From Neelides folsomi (taxonomy: Eukaryota > Arthropoda > Collembola > Neelipleona > Neelidae): DNA of 64,000 nucleotides. Shown piece after piece: positions 37,117 through 47,827 of this stretch (the stretch's first letter is position 1; every line of letters begins with the position of its first letter). Where the stretch lies: NCBI GenBank assembly GCA_034687125.1, contig JAQGBZ010000048.1:62001-126000 (forward strand), written 5' to 3'. The notes beneath the pieces are model-generated. The model ran no database searches. It saw nothing but the letters and a program-made list of their open reading frames with translations, and was not told where the DNA came from. Both the position numbers and the translations under genes were made by a program.

Positions 37117-39141
37117 ATGAATTATTCAAAATTTAAAATAATGAATTTTTTAATAAACATTTTACTTTGTAAATGTTTCCAACATGAATTTCTCAATTCG
37201 TATGAAATTGATTATAAAAATGTAAATACAAATTTAAATTCATTGACCCATTGTTTAATCGATGTAGTTGGAACGTTTAGACAAAATGTTTTATCTTTTT
37301 CAACCATGACAGAAAAATTTGTTCTTTTGTTTTCATTTTACAATTCCACTTTGGTTCTCAATAATCCAAATAACAGCTTTGAAAATCATTGGTTAACAAA
37401 TACAACTAAATTTTATTACACAAAAAACTTAAAATGCTCTGTGAAACTTTATTTGTTTGATTTATCAATTAACGTTCAAACTAATAGATATTCAATATCC
37501 GAATATTATTCTAAAAATAAAATTTCAACCATTTCATATAATCCAACTTTTATAATATTATATTTTAAATCAAATGTTTCTTCAATCAATTCAATAATCA
37601 TTCAAGCATTATTATCAAACATTGTTACATTTAAACGGGACTCTACATTTTTTATTTCAATGGGGTTTTACGAACAATTACAACCTCTTTGCATAAAATG
37701 TTTATATATTTTAAATCCTTATTTAGCTCCAGATAAATCCATATTCCATAAGGAAAAATCTAAAAATAAAAAATTGACAGTGAAAAATCTCAAAGCTCAA
37801 TACATAAAATCTCTCGATTCATCCTCATTCGATTATGTCAAATTAATATTTAGAAAATTAAATTCAAATGACTATCCTTACAAATGCATCTACAAAAGTG
37901 AGGGACTTATGTTTTCAAATGGATGTATTTTTATTTTTTTAAATGAAAAATATAATTTTACTCGTCAAGATTTTATTAAAGGGAATCAAATTATTCAATT
38001 TATTCAATTTGAACTTGATCATTATATATCAACAAAATCTTATAGTCTAATGATTCCTTCGAGTTTTAACAAAAAAGAGTATTCTTATTTTGTGATTTTG
38101 AAGAAACGTATAAATTGGCTTAATATGATTAAACCTTTTGATTTCAAAACATGGATTTGGCTCATTTTAAGTACGATGTTGAGTCTATGTTTCAATTTTG
38201 CCACTGGGAAAATAAATTTTTCATTGTTCAAATCAAAATATCAAAATAATAAAATTTATTCATTTATTCTTGCTGTGCAATTTGACCAAAGTAATAATTT
38301 TGACGCTAAATTTTTAAAAAACCCTTTATTTTTCTTCATAACATTTTGGCTTTTCTTTTCTTTAATTGTAACATCGGCATATAAAGGAAAACTATTTTCA
38401 TTCATATCAAAAGACATTGAACCAATAATTCCCAATTCGTTTGATGCTTTATTTGAAACAAATAGTTTAACCAAATACAAAATTGTTTACAATTCAATTA
38501 ATTTATTTATTCGAGATAATTCTTTTGAAAAATATTTATCCGCCAAATATTTTTCAAAAGAATTATCGTTTGAATACAACAAAAACAATGAAAATAATAC
38601 AAATCATTTGAACACTTTTAAAATTTATCCTGATAATTTATTTGATGATGATGAGTATAAAATTGATCTGTCTTACAATGAAATATTTTTTGAGATTAAA
38701 AATAACACTAAAGTTATAATATCACCTTTCCATATTGAATTACCATATAATGCATATTGTTACATTAAAGATGAATTTGCCATCATCGATTCAACAAAAG
38801 TTTTAGATATTTATAATGAACTTTTTGGTTATTATGAAAGTGACTTTTATATTTTGACCAGCAATGAACCCGAAGCAAGAATTTTTATGTCTAATGGTGT
38901 TTTACAACAAGCCAGTTTTATACAAAGAGTTATTCAAAGATTTTATTCAAATATTTTTAAAAGTGGATTAAATAATTATTGGGAATCATACTTCCATAAT
39001 TCTCAAGTTAAACTTTATAAAAAAATTTACATCGATTTAATTAATCTTAAAATCAAAGAAAGTACTTTATTCAATGAAACATTGGCCAACAAAGTTATCC
39101 CAAATGGGTATATTTATAATGGGACAAATGGTTCATTTTAA
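37117..39141 (+). CDS. Divergent ionotropic receptor, truncated before last membrane segment
   Basis: Intronless, 674 residues from the ATG at 37117. A second ATG at 37141 would place the hydrophobic signal (MNFLINILLCKCFQ) at the very N-terminus. A long extracellular region leads to membrane segment M1 (about 345-364, TWIWLILSTMLSLCFNF), a pore region, and M3 (about 402-424) ending in TSAYKGKLFSFIS, which stands where iGluRs have SYTANLAAF. The second ligand-binding half follows (about 432-650). This order is that of arthropod ionotropic receptors, chemosensory cation channels derived from iGluRs. The stop TAA at 39139-39141 comes before M4. Coding sequence for M4 continues in frame after it, so this is either a young pseudogene or a readthrough gene. 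I cannot assign a ligand or orthologue. Confidence 0.75.
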   Translation: MNYSKFKIMNFLINILLCKCFQHEFLNSYEIDYKNVNTNLNSLTHCLIDVVGTFRQNVLSFSTMTEKFVLLFSFYNSTLVLNNPNNSFENHWLTNTTKFYYTKNLKCSVKLYLFDLSINVQTNRYSISEYYSKNKISTISYNPTFIILYFKSNVSSINSIIIQALLSNIVTFKRDSTFFISMGFYEQLQPLCIKCLYILNPYLAPDKSIFHKEKSKNKKLTVKNLKAQYIKSLDSSSFDYVKLIFRKLNSNDYPYKCIYKSEGLMFSNGCIFIFLNEKYNFTRQDFIKGNQIIQFIQFELDHYISTKSYSLMIPSSFNKKEYSYFVILKKRINWLNMIKPFDFKTWIWLILSTMLSLCFNFATGKINFSLFKSKYQNNKIYSFILAVQFDQSNNFDAKFLKNPLFFFITFWLFFSLIVTSAYKGKLFSFISKDIEPIIPNSFDALFETNSLTKYKIVYNSINLFIRDNSFEKYLSAKYFSKELSFEYNKNNENNTNHLNTFKIYPDNLFDDDEYKIDLSYNEIFFEIKNNTKVIISPFHIELPYNAYCYIKDEFAIIDSTKVLDIYNELFGYYESDFYILTSNEPEARIFMSNGVLQQASFIQRVIQRFYSNIFKSGLNNYWESYFHNSQVKLYKKIYIDLINLKIKESTLFNETLANKVIPNGYIYNGTNGSF

Positions 39142-39270
39142 ATCATTAAAAAAGAATATTTTGACGTTACTAAACGTTCCTTAAAAATCAAATCTTACTT
39201 TTCTATCATTATCGTGTATTTTTATCTTCTTACACTTGGCTTTTTATATTTAGTTTATGAATTAGTTTAA
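39142..39270 (+). pseudogene. In-frame M4 segment of the receptor, after the stop
   Basis: Directly after the TAA the same frame stays open for 42 codons and encodes a basic linker and a hydrophobic helix (FSIIIVYFYLLTLGFLYLVY), then stops at 39268-39270. Length, position and hydrophobicity are those expected for M4 and the short tail. The intact receptor at 47828-49330 ends the same way. Confidence 0.75.
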
Positions 39271-39756
39271 TAAATATTGAGATAATGTCTCGAAAAATAT
39301 CCTTTTGACACTAACATTAAGTAAATACCTACAAGCTGTTAATTAAATAATTACATAATAATATTAAATGTTAAGTAATGGTTGGAGGCAAATTGATGTT
39401 TTATTTTTAAAAATGTGTATAAAAATCTAAAAATAAAGTAGTAATAATATTTTATCATATCTGATTAATTAACTTTCTAATTGCATACAACAATGGTTGT
39501 TGATAAATAATTGCATTTGAGAAATTCCTTATCTCATTTCACTATCTGCATACATGTGTGGAGAAATCAAATAAAAAGTCTAACATTTGTTGATTTTTAA
39601 AGAAAAAAAGCAATTTTAAATAATTAGCTAAGCCACCATTAAATTTAACCTTTTAAACAAATATAATTTTTATTTTGTTGGGGAGTTACCATATAAATCA
39701 AGGAGCTTTTGTCGCTTTGTTAACTACGTTGTATACAATTCATAATAAAGTATGTC

Positions 39757-40173
39757 GGCTGAGTTATCGTTTTCTGGCTGGGATTTCCGGCAACTACCCA
39801 TGTACTTGGGAGATATAAATTACGGTAGTTACCGGGTGCCGTAACGGCAACTACCGGGTGCCGTAAAGGCAATTGCCGGGCGCCGCCACGGCAACTACCG
39901 TCAAACATTTAGGCAAATATCGTTACGGTAGCTGCCGCAACGGCACTAGGTAGTTACCTTAATGACAACTACCTAGATTCGATATATTTCATTTATATTA
40001 GGTTAGGTTAGGTAAAAAGAACTAAAGTCGTAATTCCCATCAATACTAACCTAACCTATCCTAAATTAATTATAAACAAATAAAATTGAATAGCTTTAAT
40101 ACTGAAGACAGATGCCGTCACGGCAACTACCTAAATTTGCCGGAAATCCCAGCCAGATAACGATAACTCAGAC
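39757..40173. mobile_element. 417-bp MITE with 8-bp target duplication (hAT-like)
   Basis: AGTATGTC occurs immediately before (39749-39756) and after (40174-40181) the element. Terminal inverted repeats are about 35 bp (CTGAGTTATCGTTTTCTGGC on the left, matching its complement on the right with few mismatches). The interior is GC-rich for this window. It is built of repeated CGGCAACTACCGGGTGCCGT-like motifs in both orientations, plus inverted TTAGG runs (around 39998-40015 and 40048-40061). An 8-bp duplication points to the hAT or P superfamily. There is no coding capacity. Confidence 0.85.
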
Positions 40174-41268
40174 AGTATGTCTATCAATAGTAAAAATATG
40201 ATAAATATCAAAGTATTAAAATTAGAAATCACATAAAATTCTTAATTCCCTAATACCTTTATATCATTTACATATTTTATTCATTAGATGGATATTGATA
40301 ATTTTGGTTACAGATAATATCGAAATGATCTTAAGTAAACTGGACCATATAGAAATCATTGGAGTTATAGTTGGAAATTTTTGTTATTTTAAATGTCTTT
40401 AACAGCCCTGCTGTTAACTTACTCTGCATAACATTATATGCATGTACCTTTAAATAAATGAATATTTTGGATGTTGAATGCATTTCATCGTTTTTCATAA
40501 ATTAATGATAAACAAAATAAAAATTGTCATAGGTAATGAAGTTGATATCAAAGACGGTTGCGTTTGACATTTGACAACTTGATCTACTAAACTAATTTAC
40601 ATATTTACAAGCAATTAAGTTATTTGAGAATCCAAGAAATAGAGAGACGTCAAGGCGAATTCTCGGAATAGAAAACTCATCTTTTCAGGTGTTCAGGTCT
40701 AAAGTTCCATGGCAATTGGCAATAGCATATAAAAATGCAATCCGATAAGAACTAAATGAATACATACCTAATACTTATATATAAGGTAAATGAAATTGAA
40801 TATAAATTACATTTATGCAATTATAATTTTATTCAAAATAAGTCGAGAATTAATTCATATGCCATGCATTCATGCATTTATTCAATATTAAATATCTGTA
40901 AAATATAAGATTTCATTAATGATTATGTGCAATGCAAACCAAAAAAGAAAAATTTTATTTTTTTAAAAATTTGGAATTTTATAAGCAAAAATAATTTTTA
41001 GCATTTTAACATTTTTTGGCTTAGAAATTTGCAAAACAGAAATAAACATGAATATAATATTGACTAATAAAATAATAAATATGACAAAAATTACCCCGGT
41101 TTGAAGCAGTTCAAATTAAATGCTCTTTTAAATCCCCTCATTTCCTTAATATTTAGTAATAATAATAATTGCCATAATAAGGATCTTGATAGAGAACAAT
41201 AAAATTATCCTGATAGTTCTTAAGAACAACTGGATAATAAATTCCATGCATAATTACATAACCCGGGA

Positions 41269-41771
41269 TCAGGATTCATTTTGGCTCCCTTGGTTCCCTT
41301 GGTGGAATGACGGAAACTTTGAATTGAGCAAAGTTGGTGGAAATATTTTGCTCTCAGGTTGAAATGAAGATTTTTTGAAATGTGAATGAGCGACGTATTT
41401 TGGTTTGAATTGCTGGATGCGTCCATCGGCATTTGGAGGAGGAACCCAATAGTCTCCTTCAGTGTTTAGTGTAAATATTGGGCGGGTCTCGCGAGGATGT
41501 TGACTGAAAATATTGAATCGAGTATCTTCATCGGCTTCTTCAAAATTTTGTCCAAGACCGGAAACGAAGGCGCCAGAATTTGAATTTTGGGCTGAAAGGA
41601 AGGCTTCTTCAACGTTTTGTCCAACAACGGCTGACATGGCAACAGCCAAAAGAATAAAAATCTATAAAATATTGACAATTATTAAATTTTAAAAATTAAT
41701 AATTTTTTTATTAAATTATTCAAAATTATTTTCATTGTTCAATTTCTATATAATTTGTAGATTACCTTCAT
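41269..41771 (-). CDS. Small secreted protein, tandem paralogue 1
   Basis: Exon 1 codes only Met-Lys (41771-41766). Exon 2 is 41661-41269. The in-phase join gives 132 residues starting MKIFILLAVAMSAVVGQ, a clear signal peptide. The mature part has no cysteines. It contains QNSNSGA, HPRETRPIFTLNTEGDYW and KPKYVAHSHF and ends in a Gln/Asn/Ser-rich tail. The paralogue at 44061-44650 shares the signal peptide, the NSGA, RPIF and NTEGD motifs and the KPKYVA/QPKYVA motif. I do not recognise the family; a cuticle, silk-like or secretory peptide is possible. The TATA box at 41877-41884 lies about 105 bp before the start codon. Confidence 0.78.
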
Positions 41772-41876
41772 AATGCTGAGATTATGAAGGAGTTTCAAAA
41801 TCTTATAAAAAAATTCTGGATTGTCAGCGTTGTGGACTTTTAGTGGATTTGATTGGAATGGGAGTTTGTGGGTTTC

Positions 41877-41884
41877 TTTATATA
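41877..41884 (-). promoter_or_regulatory. TATA box of secreted-protein paralogue 1
   Basis: TATATAAA on the minus strand, inside a block of about 300 bp that is almost identical in front of both paralogues. The distance to the ATG allows a start site about 75 bp before the coding region. Confidence 0.6.
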
Positions 41885-42189
41885 CAATTTCTTTATCTAA
41901 GATCTCAAAAAATGTGATGATTAATAGTAACATTTACTATGAATTGCTAATTTATTTTTATAAAATAACTGCTAACATTAATTTGGTTATTGTCTTTCTC
42001 GTTTTTAGTGGCCCTTTCTTAGAAATATGCTTTTGACAAGGAAAACAACTCCTAAACTTTGCAAGATCTCAATTTTTTAATTAAATGTGATGAATAAGCA
42101 TTTAGGAATTCTTAATATACATTTACAATAGGTATACATATATTTATTAATTAATGAGATAATCATTATCAGTAATTTGGTCATCTTCT

Positions 42190-42267
42190 GATCTTTCTCG
42201 TTTTAAGTCGCCCTTTCTTGGAAATATTCTTTTGACAAGAAGAACAGCTTTTAAACTTTCCAAGTTT
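42190..42267. repeat. Third, older copy of the paralogue-upstream motif
   Basis: This matches 41991-42070 and 44870-44950 with scattered changes: CTTTCTCGTTTT, CGCCCTTTCTTGGAAATATT and CTTTTGACAAGAAGAACAGC against the same order of words in those two. It lies 200 bp beyond the first copy, so the motif was already repeated before or during the tandem duplication. Confidence 0.7.
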
Positions 42268-44060
42268 TCACTATTTTAAAAAAAATTATTCAATTATGTA
42301 AATCAATTCTTAAAACTTGGGTTTTCTTGTCTTCTTTTTATATTTTCTTTATATTTTCAATATCGAAGAATACAAATACTGATATAAAAAGTTGAATGTG
42401 TTCTTAAAAATAAAAATAATTAAACATCAAAACTTGTGCTTTAATTTGACCAGAACTAAACTTGATCAATAAAACTTTACACGGAAATTAGAAATTAATT
42501 AAGTGAATGTGATGGAAAGATATGATAAAGGACAAACATTAAATACCAGCTACATAAATATAATTATACATACTACATGTTACATAGGGACTTATGTATG
42601 CATGTTACATACATTTTTACTTTACAAACATACATTTTATGCATAAAAGACATCAGAATATCAAACTCGTCTTATTAGGTATTAAGTTTAAATGTCAAAT
42701 GTTGTCATATAAGAAAAAGTTAAGGTTAATATTGGCATTTGGGATTATCAGATACCAAGAAGGGAAGAAAGGTATTTAAATATAGGTATTTAATTAAAAT
42801 TTTATTTTTTAAAGTTAAGTAAATTATTATAATAATTCCTTTAAGGAATACACATAGTAGAAAAAAATATAATGGATAAATATGAAATATGCAGGCAATA
42901 AGATTTAAATTACAACTAGCAAAAATGTGATATGATACTAATACTTATGGTAAGTACACTGTGTTAAATATGATTTCATTCTGATTTGTTTAAATGACAA
43001 AATTTAAAATGTGGATTTAATTTGAAATAATTTAGTGATAAAACCCAATAATAGCTCGTGCTTGTTCACTTTTCCCAGGCGGTGTTAGAACACCCAAAAC
43101 ACCCCAGCCCATGTATTATAATAAATTATAAATTATTATATTAAAATAACCTTTAACAACTAACTAATCCTGATTATATTATAGTATGTATTCTAATATG
43201 TAATTATTGCACTTGTTATCGTATGTAAATGAATATAACATAAATGGTAATGGTTTTAATGGTACAATAAAATTATATTATTCGATTATTTTTTCAAAAT
43301 GTTCGAGTTTCTTCTTCATGTAAAGTATTACATAATATTGTATTATTGTATAATAACTATCTTTAAATAAATAATTATTTTGGATATAGAAAATCACTGA
43401 ATGCATTTCATCGTTTCTGATAAATTAATGATAAACCAAATAAAAATTGTTATATTTAATAAAGTTGAAATCTTTGGTGGATGTGTTTTTGACATTGACT
43501 AAACTTGATCTACAACTTAACAAATTTACATATTTACAGAATTTACAATCAAATAAATATTTGTGAATCCAAGGAATGGAGCACACCAAAGAGAGTTCTC
43601 GGAATAGAAAACTCTTTTCAAAGCATTGGCTCATTTTCATATAAAGATCTAGTTGGATAAAAACCAAATACTTAAATGAAATTGATAAAATGAATTATAA
43701 TCCAAATAAGTAATACAATTATTACCTATAATTTCTATTTATAAAATATGCAATGCAAAATGCAAAAAAAATATTTTTAAGAATTTTTAATTATATTTTT
43801 AATCAAGATTTAATTTTTACATTTTTAAAACAATTTTTGGGATTGTGAAATTTGCAAAACAAGGATAGAAAAATAAATAGGTAAAACAAATAGCAAATAT
43901 ATTAATACGTGAATAGAAATATAGTAGATATTTATATATAGACAAATAAAATAATAACTCATTAAGTTGTTATATTGTGAACTATTAAAGATAATTAAAA
44001 ATTAATAAAAACTACCCCAATTTGAAGTAGATTAAATGTTTTATTTAATCCCTTCAATTC

Positions 44061-44650
44061 CTACAAATAAATGATATAATTCCCATAGATAAAATAATAA
44101 TACCCATAATAAGGATCTTGGAAGAGAATAGGCCAATAATTCGGATTCGGATGATAGTTAGGATAGTTAGGATAAAATCCATTATTAATTACATTACCCG
44201 GGATCAATTTTCCACTGGGCTTCTTATTAGGCAAAGTTGGTGGAAATGTTTGGCTCTGAGATGGAAATGGAGATGATGGGAAATGTGAACGAGCGACGTA
44301 TTTTGGCTGGAAGGGCGGGATGAGTCCTTTGGCATCTTCAGGAGGAAACCAAAGGTCTCCTTCGGTGTTAGGTGTAAAAATTGGGCGGGGGTCGCGAGGA
44401 TGTTGCATGAATTTATTGGACCCAATTGGGGGGCTGAGAAGACCAGAAACGGAGGCGCCAGAATTTGAATTTTGGGCTGAAAAAGCTTCTTGTTCAACGT
44501 TTTGTCCAACAACGGCCGAAATGGCAACAGCCAAAAGAATATAAATCTAAAAAAAATTAATTATTAATTATTATTAAATAATAAATATTTTAATTAAATA
44601 ACAATTATTTTCATTTTTCAATTTCTATATAAGTTGTGGATTACCTTCAT
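44061..44650 (-). CDS. Small secreted protein, tandem paralogue 2
   Basis: Exon 1 (44650-44645) codes Met-Lys; exon 2 is 44546-44061. The product is 163 residues with signal peptide MKIYILLAVAISAVVGQ. The mature protein shares QNSNSGA, RPIFTPNTEGDLW and QPKYVARSHF with paralogue 1. It then diverges into a longer tail rich in Tyr, Pro and Asn (NPNYWPILFQDPYYGYYYF). Tyr/Pro-rich tails occur in cuticle and adhesive proteins, but no named domain is visible. Only the first two codons lie in exon 1, as in paralogue 1. Confidence 0.78.
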
Positions 44651-44755
44651 AATGCTGAGATTATGAAGGAGTTTCAAAATCTTATAAAAAAATTCTGGAT
44701 TGTCAGCGTTGTGGACTTTTAGTGGATTTGATTGGAATGGGAGTTTGTGGGTTTC

Positions 44756-44763
44756 TTTATATA
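44756..44763 (-). promoter_or_regulatory. TATA box of secreted-protein paralogue 2
   Basis: TATATAAA on the minus strand at the same distance from the ATG as in paralogue 1, within the shared upstream block. Confidence 0.6.
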
Positions 44764-45517
44764 CAATTTCTTTATCTAAGATCTCAAAAAATGTGATGAT
44801 TAATAGTAACATTTACTATGAATTGCTAATTTATTTTTATAAAATAACTGCTAACATTAATTTGGTTATTGTCTTTCTCGTTTTTAGTGGCCCTTTCTTA
44901 GAAATATACTTTTGACAAGGAAAACAACTCCTAAACTTTGCAAGATCTCAAGAATTGATAAAATAAATAAAAATTATTAAACTTCAAAACAAGCAGTGAA
45001 ATTTGAGCAGAACTGAAGTTGATTTATAAAGCTTTACAAGTAAAGCAAATTAACTTATTGTGATGGATATATATGATAAATGGTAAAGGAAAAGGGATTA
45101 ACATAAATACCTGCATTACCTGCTACTGCTACATAAAGTAATGATACTTACATCTCATACATGTTAAATACATAGATAGTAATATTAATACATACTTACA
45201 ATGTTAAAATTACCTATTTCATACATAAAAGGTATCAGAATATCGTCTTATCAGGAGTGTTAAGTTTAAATGTAAAAAACGTCCTCAGACAAGAACAAGT
45301 TAAGGTTATTGGCATTTGGGATTTACCAAATCTCCAAGAAAAGATAAAATTCCTCATGGATTTGTCTTGTTATGAAACTAAGATTGAACATTGCAACTTT
45401 TTATTATAATTCTCATTCAGCCCAATTATTTATTTTCAAAAATATTTTTCATGACCAATGATCATTATTCATTGAAATAATAATAAATTTATTTAATGGT
45501 TTTGTTTTAACTTGAAT

Positions 45518-46351
45518 TTAGAATTTAGTTTTAACAAATTGGAAAACCGTTCCTTTCCACTCTTTCATTTCCTTTGAAATCATTATGGAATATAAATTCC
45601 CGACAGTGACGCGCTTTTCAGAAAGGAATTTAATAATGTCTTCAATTTTCCTCTTTTGGCCTTCGTCGGAAAGAACGGTGAAAATCATTTGGGTTCGTCG
45701 GGCTTCGAAGGCGGCAATGAGCTGAAGCAAAAACTTGAAAATGATGTTTTTCGATTTCAGAACCATTCGGCATTTTCTCCTCCAGGTGAGTTAATTAAGA
45801 TGTGCGTACAATCAATAGCTCCAGAAACGCCTAAATAATTATATATTTTAATTTATATTTTTGAAATTCTAATTCTATTTTATAATTAATTATTTAATTC
45901 ATTATATTATTCGTTTATTGTGTTTTTACCTGGAAATCCAGCTAAATCTGCAAACTCCCTTCAAACTTGTTGGGCTTGATCATTCGACGGGAAAATAATG
46001 AACTTAGGCGCTAACTCAGCTATTGCATTTGAAGCTTTTTTAACGACTTTCGAAACCGTACTTTGAGAAAAACCATTTAAATCCCCATTCACAATTTGAA
46101 AAGCCCCTGTTGCATAAAATCTCAAAGCGATGCAAATTTGAATTATTGAAGGAATATAGATTCCGCGTTTAAAAGGGGCTTGGAATTGTAATTTTATAGA
46201 AATTAATGAAGAAACGAAAATGAGTTTCTTTGAATAAATGGAATCTGTCTTCTAGTGGGTTATATACGTCATGTAAACGGCGAGTTGGAATGGTAGAGAA
46301 TCTTTGGATCCTCGTCAACTGTCCCCGAAATTGGGTTATTCGGCTTTTCAT
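45518..46351 (-). pseudogene. Decayed PIF/Harbinger transposase (HARBI1-like)
   Basis: Reading leftwards: RRLHDVYNPLEDRFHLFKE (46280-46200), then after a frameshift FKRGIYIPSIIQICIALRFY and ATGAFQIVNGDLNGFSQST. VSKVVKKASNAIAELAPKF and FADLAGFPG follow, then GVSGAIDCTHILINSPGGEN. These are the N-terminal segment, the helix-turn-helix-like part and the first catalytic aspartate (GAID.THI) of Harbinger transposases. A GT-AG intron appears to split FPG between about 45931 and 45836. One frameshift near 46170 and in-frame stops (after DQAQQV, and after ENAEWF) mean it is inactive. The rest of the catalytic domain is not recognisable, and I could not find the terminal repeats. Confidence 0.82.
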
Positions 46352-47827
46352 TTAGAGCTGAAAGTGAGTGGAGGTTTGAGTGAAGGTTACTAACCAAAGA
46401 GGCGTGGAAACTCAAAATTCGGCGCTCACTTTTTCGTTAAAAATATGTATTTGAGTTGAGTTCATTTTTTAAACACTCACTCAACTGAGTTTTGTTTTTG
46501 AGCCAGCCCTCACCTGAGTGACCATTAAAAATATGAAAACACGCAAGATGTGTGGAGATCGGAACTCACACTCACTAAGCTACACTCAAATTTTCATTTA
46601 AAATATCAGCCTAAGCGAATTGAGATTTAAAATGATACTTAATATCCAATATTTAAATTTTCACTCTGCAATACTTGTATTAGTCACAATACCTATATTA
46701 CCTATATACATTTGTATTTAGTATAAAACTTTTTATACCCAATGATATTAAAATTTATTACTCATTTGTATTTTCACAATTACATACCTATTATTCTTAC
46801 TCTTAGAATTAGATTCTTTTTATTCATTGTAATAAAACCCTTAGCCCTTTGGGGTGTGTGTTTGGTTTGGGATTTTCACTAAATGTTAATTTGTATAGAG
46901 GCTAAAAAACACATTACTTATAGAATTACATTGGCTTTGTATTGTAAGTACAATTTGGGGACATCCTTGAATGTAATTATTCTAATTATGATTAATAAGT
47001 GAACAATATTTTTTAATAATTGGGCCACGATCTGTAAAAATTATATTAATAAAATTTATGGGGAATTTTGTTAGAACAGATTTACATAGTAGGTTTTTAG
47101 ATTGAATAGTTAGTCTTATTAGCAGTCTTTTAAATTTCAAGTTCCATATAATGTGATCCATATAGCTCTAACTATTCAATCATTTCTCTCTGTAAAGATT
47201 TTTAATTAACAGAATTTCATTCATGAATAAAATATTAATAATGAAATATTAAAATGCTTCAATATTTAACACAAGTTGTAAATAAAATTGTCGGCTTTTG
47301 AATTGACAGTAGTGAGTGAATTGATCATTTAAATCTCATATAAGCAATTAATTTAAATGAAATTCCACGAAATGAGCGAACTCGTTAGTATAATTTTATT
47401 TGCCAAGTACTTGTTTCGGAAAGGCAAAAGAACATAAGACAACGTAAATCAATTCTATACTTCTTTTAAGATGAAAATTAGTATGAATCAATGATGACAA
47501 AAATTTATGATTTAAATTATATAACATAGCTTCAAATTCCCATCTTCAAATTAATAATTTAATATTGATAAATAAAGGGAATTTCAAATTATAATGAAGT
47601 AGTACATGTATGGATGTTTTCATATAAAACCTTATTTATTGACTACCGTAAATGACATCGTTATAATGCATTAATATATGACATTTCATTAATAATTCTT
47701 TTAAATATCATTAAATTTATAATTGGTTTCAAATAAAAATCGTGTCCAGGAATTTTATTCAGTAATTGAATTTTAAATAAAAACATAATATCCTCAAAAT
47801 ATAGCTTTTAAAAGTCCAATTTAAATA
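46352..47827. other. Spacer with TGAGT/ACTCA-rich stretch
   Basis: 46350-46620 is dense in TGAGT and ACTCA words in both orientations and may be the outer part of the Harbinger element. The rest is AT-rich DNA upstream of the second receptor gene, with no coding signal. Confidence 0.45.

Larger units (their letters stand above)
40440..42760. repeat. Tandem segmental duplication, unit 1
   Basis: The order of motifs here is repeated in 43340-45330: GAATGCATTTCATCGTTT and TAAATTAATGATAAAC, then TTCTCGGAATAGAAAACTC, a small secreted-protein gene, its upstream block, and TTAAGTTTAAATGT followed by GTTAAGGTTA. Similarity is patchy at the ends and close to identity in the block just upstream of the gene. 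The unit boundaries are approximate. Confidence 0.75.
43340..45330. repeat. Tandem segmental duplication, unit 2
   Basis: Partner of 40440-42760. The best match, 44618-44951 against 41739-42072, is almost identical. The flanks are diverged with many indels. The spacer 42780-43280 between units has no counterpart. Confidence 0.75.
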
